DNA from: an uncultured Shewanella sp.
GTDB lineage: Bacteria; Pseudomonadota; Gammaproteobacteria; Enterobacterales; Shewanellaceae
Direction of reading: 5' to 3'
NCBI RefSeq assembly: GCF_947501665.1
Contig: NZ_CANMWS010000004.1
Location: 1 to 64,000, forward strand
DNA: 64,000 nucleotides
Part shown: piece by piece, positions 57,485-64,000 of the stretch
Position numbering within the stretch: position 1 is the stretch's first letter
Layout of the letters: each line of letters begins with the position of its first letter
Program-made: the position numbers and the translations under genes
Notes under the pieces: model-generated
Told to the model about the DNA's origin: nothing
Databases searched by the model: none
Seen by the model: only the letters and a program-made list of their open reading frames with translations

Positions 57485-57585
57485 TGATTAAATGGGAGCA
57501 AAGTGCTCTTAAGTAAATTGAAAGTCAGTTATTGTACTTAAATTCACTTGAACGATTGATAATATCTAATTTTAAGCATAAAAAA

Positions 57586-57604
57586 AACCGACTCATGGTC
57601 GGTT
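57586..57604 (-). terminator. Rho-independent terminator of tRNA-Leu
   Basis: On the minus strand AACCGAC-CATGA-GTCGGTT is followed by a long T-run, 45 bp beyond the 3' end of the tRNA gene. Confidence 0.85.
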
Positions 57605-57648
57605 ATTGTATCTCTGCTTAGTAATGCCTAAGTCGAGATTAATATTAA

Positions 57649-57733
57649 TGGTACCGGTGGACGGACTTGAACCGTCACTTCCGAAGAAATCGGATTTTGA
57701 ATCCGACGTGTCTACCAATTCCACCACACCGGC
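57649..57733 (-). tRNA. tRNA-Leu (anticodon CAA)
   Basis: The minus strand reads GCCGGTG at the 5' end, pairing with CACCGGT before ACCA (CCA encoded). It has the GGTTCAAGTCC T-loop, the anticodon stem TCGGA/TCCGA with loop TTCAAAA (CAA), and a long class II variable arm (TTTCTTCGGAAG), as expected for leucine tRNA. Length is 85 nt. Confidence 0.95.
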
Positions 57734-58031
57734 TTCATTAATACTAATGACTTAAATCAAAGAGTAAATAGTCACTCCTCGTTAAGTTGCAGAGAATTAT
57801 ACTCAAGCACAGAGCAATGGCAAGCACTTTACTTGCAGTTTATGGCTGACCGCATGAAATTCACTCAGTACCGTCCTTATTCACCTTAATTCTCAAAATG
57901 TGAGCCCCTTAACAAAGCTCAGTCATTTTATTTGTTCACTTCTGTTTAACTTATTCAAATTGATCCAGATCAATAGCTTAGTCTTCAAGCAAGGCTATAT
58001 TTCCAACAAATAAAGACAAAAGGATTTAACA

Positions 58032-58166
58032 ATGGCATTTTGGCTCGATCTCATGTTTGGTAACGCCATCGGCTTACTGTCTATGATCGTCATTTTTAGC
58101 ACTATCGGTATTTTGGGCTACATTCTTTGGATGTTTATTAAAAAATCCGCGGAACCAGAAAAATAA
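58032..58166 (+). CDS. DUF3149 family membrane micro-protein (44 aa)
   Basis: ATG 58032 follows AGGA about 8 nt upstream and runs 44 codons. The peptide is MAFWLDLMFG, then NAIGLLSMIVIFSTIGILGY and ILWMFIKKSAEPEK: one membrane helix with a charged cytoplasmic tail. It fits the DUF3149 family common in Shewanella and relatives. Function unknown. A hairpin follows at 58183-58207. Confidence 0.8.
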   Translation: MAFWLDLMFGNAIGLLSMIVIFSTIGILGYILWMFIKKSAEPEK

Positions 58167-58182
58167 AGCAGCCCATTAAAAA

Positions 58183-58207
58183 AGCCCTTACTGTAACAGT
58201 CAGGGCT
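58183..58207. terminator. Hairpin between micro-protein and parC genes
   Basis: AGCCCT (58183-58188) pairs with AGGGCT (58202-58207), extended by an inner ACTGT/ACAGT pair. It lies between convergent genes and is preceded by an A-run that would be a U-run for parC transcription on the minus strand. Confidence 0.75.
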
Positions 58208-58258
58208 CATGCAAATCATGTCAATAAACATCAAACAATAAAGTATATCACTTCATCG

Positions 58259-60526
58259 TTATAGAGATGCATTCTCGTCATCTAAGGTGATCTTATCCAC
58301 TCGCTGCAAACCGCGAGGTAATTTAGCCCCACGCCTACCTCTCTCACCTCGATAATGTTCTAAATCACTGGGTTTCAAGGTGAGCTTACGTTTGCCAGCC
58401 CATAATGTTACAGGTGTATCAATTGGCACTAATTGCAAATGAAGTAATAACTCTTCACGATTTTTTGCCCGCTCAGTCGGAATACCAATAATTTTATTTC
58501 CCTTACCTTTAGATAATTGCGGTAAGGCATCGAGGCCAAAAAGTAACATACGGCCTTCATTAGTAATCGCTAAAATAGATTCACTGCGTTCAGGGCTGAC
58601 TTTTTGAGGATTAAGCACTTTTGCATTACTCGGTAAAGTGAGTAAAGCCTTACCCGCTTTATTTCGAGAAATCATATCTTTATATTCAGCAATAAAACCA
58701 TAGCCTGCATCACTTGCTAACAAGTAACATTGCTCATCATCACTCAGTAACACATGCTGAGCTGTCATGCCTGGCGCTAAATTAAAACGAGTCGTAATCG
58801 GCTCCCCTTGAGAGCGCGCTGAAGGTAAACTATGGGTATCTGTGGTAAAGGCTCGGCCACCAGAATCAATGAATACACTCACTTGATTACTGCGCCCCGC
58901 AGCAGAACATAAAAAGTCATCCCCAGCCTTGTAAGATAATGCTTTGCCATCAACCTCGTGCCCTTTTGCACAACGCACCCAGCCTTTTTCAGATAACACC
59001 ACAGTAACTGCTTCAACAGGAATGAGTTCCTGCTCTGTCAGAGCTTTGGTTTCGGCACGTACCACTAACGGTGAGCGCCTCTCATCACCATAGGTTTGTG
59101 CATCTTTTTGCAACTCTTTTTTTATCAAGGTTTTCATACGACGATCTGAGCCTAACGTTAGCTGTAGCTTATCCCGCTCAGCCTCAAGCTCACTTTGTTC
59201 AGCTTTGATTTTAACTTCTTCTAACTTAGCCAAATGACGTAATTTTAAATCTAAAATAGCGTTAGCTTGTAATTCAGTCAGTCCAAACCGACTCATTAAC
59301 TCCACTTTAGGATCATCATGATGGCGAATAATCTCAATCACTTCATCAATATTTAAAAAAGCGATCATTAAGGCATCAAGAATATGCAATCGGGCTAAAA
59401 TTTTATCTAGTCTATGCTCTAAACGACGCTTAACGGTGTTAAAACGGCACTCTAGCCACTCGGTTAAAATTTGCTTTAAGCCTTTAACCTGAGGACGCCC
59501 ATTTAATCCAAGAATATTTAAATTAACACGATAGCTTTTTTGCAAATCTGTTGTCGCAAACAAATGCGCCATTAACTGTTCGCAATCAACTCGGTTTGAG
59601 CGTGGAACTATCACAATTCGCACGGGGTTTTCATGATCTGATTCATCACGCAAATCAGACACCATAGGCAATTTCTTGGCCTGCATCTGCCCAGCTATTT
59701 GCTCTAATAGTTTCGCACCACTCACTTGATGTGGTAGTGCGGTAATGACCACTTCGCCGGATTCTATATTATAAACAGCCCGTTGTTTAATAGAGCCTTT
59801 ACCTGTCTCATAGATTTTTTTTATGTCAAAAACAGGAGTAATAATTTCAGCGTCAGTGGGGTAATCAGGCCCAGGCAGCAATGCCATTAAACGATCAAGA
59901 TCTGCCTTAGGGTTATCCAACAATTCCACACAAGCAGACACCAACTCTTTGACATTGTGCGGCGGCACATCTGTGGCCATCCCCACTGCAATGCCTGTAA
60001 TACCATTCATCAAAATATGCGGTAAGCGAGCCGGTAATACCAAGGGCTCTTTCATGGTGCCATCAAAATTAACCCCCCAATCTACGGTACCTTGACCCAA
60101 CTCGCCTAATAAGACCTCTGCACATTTTGATAATCTCGCTTCGGTGTAACGCATAGCCGCAAAAGATTTTGGGTCATCCGGCGCCCCCCAGTTACCTTGT
60201 CCATCGACCAATGGATAACGATAAGAAAAAGGCTGCGCCATTAATACCATGGCCTCATAGCAAGCACTGTCGCCATGGGGATGATATTTACCTAACACAT
60301 CCCCTACTGTACGAGCCGATTTTTTATGTTTCGATTGCGCAGTGATCCCTAATTCACTCATCGCATAAATAATACGACGTTGCACAGGCTTTAACCCATC
60401 CCCAATATGGGGCAATGCACGATCCATAATCACATACATCGAATAATTTAGATAAGCCTCTTCGGTAAAGCGGCGCAGCGGCATCTGCTCAACCCCATCA
60501 AGACTCAAATCTATTGCATCACTCAT
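58259..60526 (-). CDS. parC: DNA topoisomerase IV subunit A
   Basis: A 755-residue type IIA topoisomerase subunit that cuts and rejoins DNA to unlink daughter chromosomes. The breakage-reunion domain shows [39 protein letters not shown] and MRYTEARL with the catalytic Tyr. The C-terminal half is the beta-pinwheel. At the quinolone-resistance region the residues are Ser and Glu (DSACYE), the susceptible form. The start follows directly after the TAG stop of the upstream dehydrogenase-like gene, so the two are coupled. Confidence 0.98.
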   Translation of the reverse strand: MSDAIDLSLDGVEQMPLRRFTEEAYLNYSMYVIMDRALPHIGDGLKPVQRRIIYAMSELGITAQSKHKKSARTVGDVLGKYHPHGDSACYEAMVLMAQPFSYRYPLVDGQGNWGAPDDPKSFAAMRYTEARLSKCAEVLLGELGQGTVDWGVNFDGTMKEPLVLPARLPHILMNGITGIAVGMATDVPPHNVKELVSACVELLDNPKADLDRLMALLPGPDYPTDAEIITPVFDIKKIYETGKGSIKQRAVYNIESGEVVITALPHQVSGAKLLEQIAGQMQAKKLPMVSDLRDESDHENPVRIVIVPRSNRVDCEQLMAHLFATTDLQKSYRVNLNILGLNGRPQVKGLKQILTEWLECRFNTVKRRLEHRLDKILARLHILDALMIAFLNIDEVIEIIRHHDDPKVELMSRFGLTELQANAILDLKLRHLAKLEEVKIKAEQSELEAERDKLQLTLGSDRRMKTLIKKELQKDAQTYGDERRSPLVVRAETKALTEQELIPVEAVTVVLSEKGWVRCAKGHEVDGKALSYKAGDDFLCSAAGRSNQVSVFIDSGGRAFTTDTHSLPSARSQGEPITTRFNLAPGMTAQHVLLSDDEQCYLLASDAGYGFIAEYKDMISRNKAGKALLTLPSNAKVLNPQKVSPERSESILAITNEGRMLLFGLDALPQLSKGKGNKIIGIPTERAKNREELLLHLQLVPIDTPVTLWAGKRKLTLKPSDLEHYRGERGRRGAKLPRGLQRVDKITLDDENASL

Positions 60527-61651
60527 CTATAAAATATCCTTTACTTGATGATTATTTTTATAAGACAGTCGATATACTCGCCCCTTAAAATCATCAGAAA
60601 TAAACAAAGCACCATCAGGTGCAGTGGTTAAAGAATACGGTTGAGCCACAGGAAACTCACTGTCTAAAAAGCTCACCATCGTTGTTCGCTTAACCACCTT
60701 CTGAGCCTCAAGCTGCAAAAGTGTCACTTGATAACCCACTTTACTAGAACGATTCCATGAACCATTTTCAGCCACCAACAGTTGATTATGATACAGGCTT
60801 GGAAATTGACTCCCTCGATAAAAATGCAACCCCATAGGACCAACATGTGCTGGTAACTCATACACAGGTTTAGTGATCTTTAATCCTTTAGGTTTCGTAA
60901 AAGCCGGTTCTTGAACTGATTTACCATGTAGGTAAGGAAAACCGAAATGCGCCCCTACCGTATCCACTCGATTAAGCTCATCTGCCGGTAAATTATCGCC
61001 CAACCAATCTCGCCCGAGATCAGCAAACCACAATTTATCATCTTTAGACCAATCAAAGCCTGTCACTCGACGGATCCCACTCGCAATAACTTCAGTATCC
61101 CCCGTATCAATGTTAATCGCTAACAACTGACCTAAAGGCAGCTTTGCCTCACAAACATTACAGTTAACCCCTAATGTTATATAAAGGCGTCCATCCTTAC
61201 CAAACTGAATTGCACGGCGACTTTTTATCACGTCCCCAGGCAATTTTTGATAAACCACTTCAGGCCTCATTCGTCGCCTAAGGTTATTCTCAATATTCCG
61301 ATAACGTAAAATATTTCTTTCACTCGCCACAAATAAATCACCTTGATAAAAAGCAATTGCTTCTGGCATAGTAAGCCCGTGAGCCACCACATAGCGTTTG
61401 TTAACCCGACCGCTACCATTGGTATCGACCAAGGCATGGATCAACCCACTTTTTCCAGTACCAACAAACAAAGTGCCTTTATCACCCACAGCTAATTGTT
61501 TTGCATCCCCCAAATTAGAGGCATATAAGCTTATCGAAAAACCATCAGCCACTTTGATCATCGACAAATCATTAGCCTTAGCTTGAAAGTTCCAAACACA
61601 AGCTGCGAATAACCATAATTCAAACCATTGCTTTTTTTGAATACTTATCAT
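60527..61651 (-). CDS. PQQ-dependent sugar/sorbosone dehydrogenase-like beta-propeller protein
   Basis: A 374-residue secreted protein: signal peptide about 1-26 (ending FQAKA), then a six-bladed beta-propeller like soluble glucose/sorbosone dehydrogenases (IKVADGFSISLYASNLGDAK, RAIQFGKDGRLYITLGVNCN, DLGRDWLGDNLPADELNRV, GPMGLHFYRGSQFPSLYHN, LTTAPDGALFISDDFKGRVY). Whether it binds PQQ cannot be told from sequence. It lies between parE and parC, coupled to parC by adjacent stop and start codons. Confidence 0.85.
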   Translation of the reverse strand: MISIQKKQWFELWLFAACVWNFQAKANDLSMIKVADGFSISLYASNLGDAKQLAVGDKGTLFVGTGKSGLIHALVDTNGSGRVNKRYVVAHGLTMPEAIAFYQGDLFVASERNILRYRNIENNLRRRMRPEVVYQKLPGDVIKSRRAIQFGKDGRLYITLGVNCNVCEAKLPLGQLLAINIDTGDTEVIASGIRRVTGFDWSKDDKLWFADLGRDWLGDNLPADELNRVDTVGAHFGFPYLHGKSVQEPAFTKPKGLKITKPVYELPAHVGPMGLHFYRGSQFPSLYHNQLLVAENGSWNRSSKVGYQVTLLQLEAQKVVKRTTMVSFLDSEFPVAQPYSLTTAPDGALFISDDFKGRVYRLSYKNNHQVKDIL

Positions 61652-61717
61652 GATTATTACCCTTAGATTATTCCCTTAACCGTTACTTTATCGTTTCAAT
61701 GACCATGACTTAAAACA

Positions 61718-64000
<2,283 letters not shown>

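Noticed and set aside
57649..57733. tRNA-Leu as an integration site for an island
   Set aside because: No integrase gene or duplicated tRNA end was noticed near it.

Overview
The window looks like a chromosomal segment of a marine gammaproteobacterium, most probably Shewanella or a close relative. The evidence is gene content and order: parC and parE with a sugar-dehydrogenase-like gene between them, yqiA beside parE, the sprT-endA-rsmE-gshB block, a fused carboxyltransferase/biotin carboxylase/BCCP protein divergent from a LysR gene, extracellular nucleases with a GlyGly-CTERM tail, a DUF5062 gene, and a shwanavidin-like avidin. Base composition is AT-rich throughout.

Positions 1-30171 are accessory and form a large natural-product locus with two divergent arms. 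The minus arm holds an MFS exporter (10823-12148), an RND pump (7421-10486), its periplasmic adaptor (6663-7421), a 1620-residue NRPS (A-PCP-C-A-PCP, 1787-6649), and the start of a second NRPS (TubC docking-C-A..., 1-1790, cut by the window edge). The plus arm begins, after 1.1 kb without a clear gene, with a 47-codon peptide gene (13287-13430). It continues with a nucleotidyltransferase that has a PqqD/RRE-like tail, PEP mutase fused to a cytidylyltransferase, phosphonopyruvate decarboxylase, a 1019-residue FAD-domain/nucleotidyltransferase fusion, a PhnW-like transaminase, an IPK/FomA-like kinase, a TMK-like kinase, a B12-type radical SAM enzyme, a ferritin-like diiron protein, a PNPOx-like flavoprotein, a beta-lactamase-fold protein with Cys in place of the nucleophilic Ser, a free carrier protein, a GNAT acetyltransferase, and a formylglycine-type sulfatase/phosphonate monoester hydrolase.

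Reading these together, the core pathway is PEP to phosphonopyruvate to phosphonoacetaldehyde to 2-aminoethylphosphonate. This would be followed by CMP activation, possible C-methylation (Fom3-like logic), oxidation and acylation, with NRPS-made amino acid units and dedicated export. No fosfomycin epoxidase (HppE) is present, so the product is not predicted to be fosfomycin. The small peptide beside an RRE-like protein raises the possibility of a peptide-tethered (RiPP-like) phosphonate pathway, or of an NRPS/RiPP/phosphonate hybrid. That is inference, and it is the main lead in this window.

Positions 30172-64000 are mostly ordinary core genome: two ExeM-like extracellular nucleases, a CsgD/LuxR-type regulator, yjdF, serA, ygfZ, a DUF5062 gene, an unknown gene, the fused acetyl-CoA carboxylase-like protein, a LysR regulator, sprT, endA, rsmE, gshB, two tandem alkaline phosphatases, rsmC, an M50 protease, a cupin, an avidin homologue, tRNA-Leu(CAA), a DUF3149 micro-protein, parC, a sorbosone/PQQ-type dehydrogenase, parE and partial yqiA. 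No rRNA, CRISPR array, transposase or phage gene was seen.
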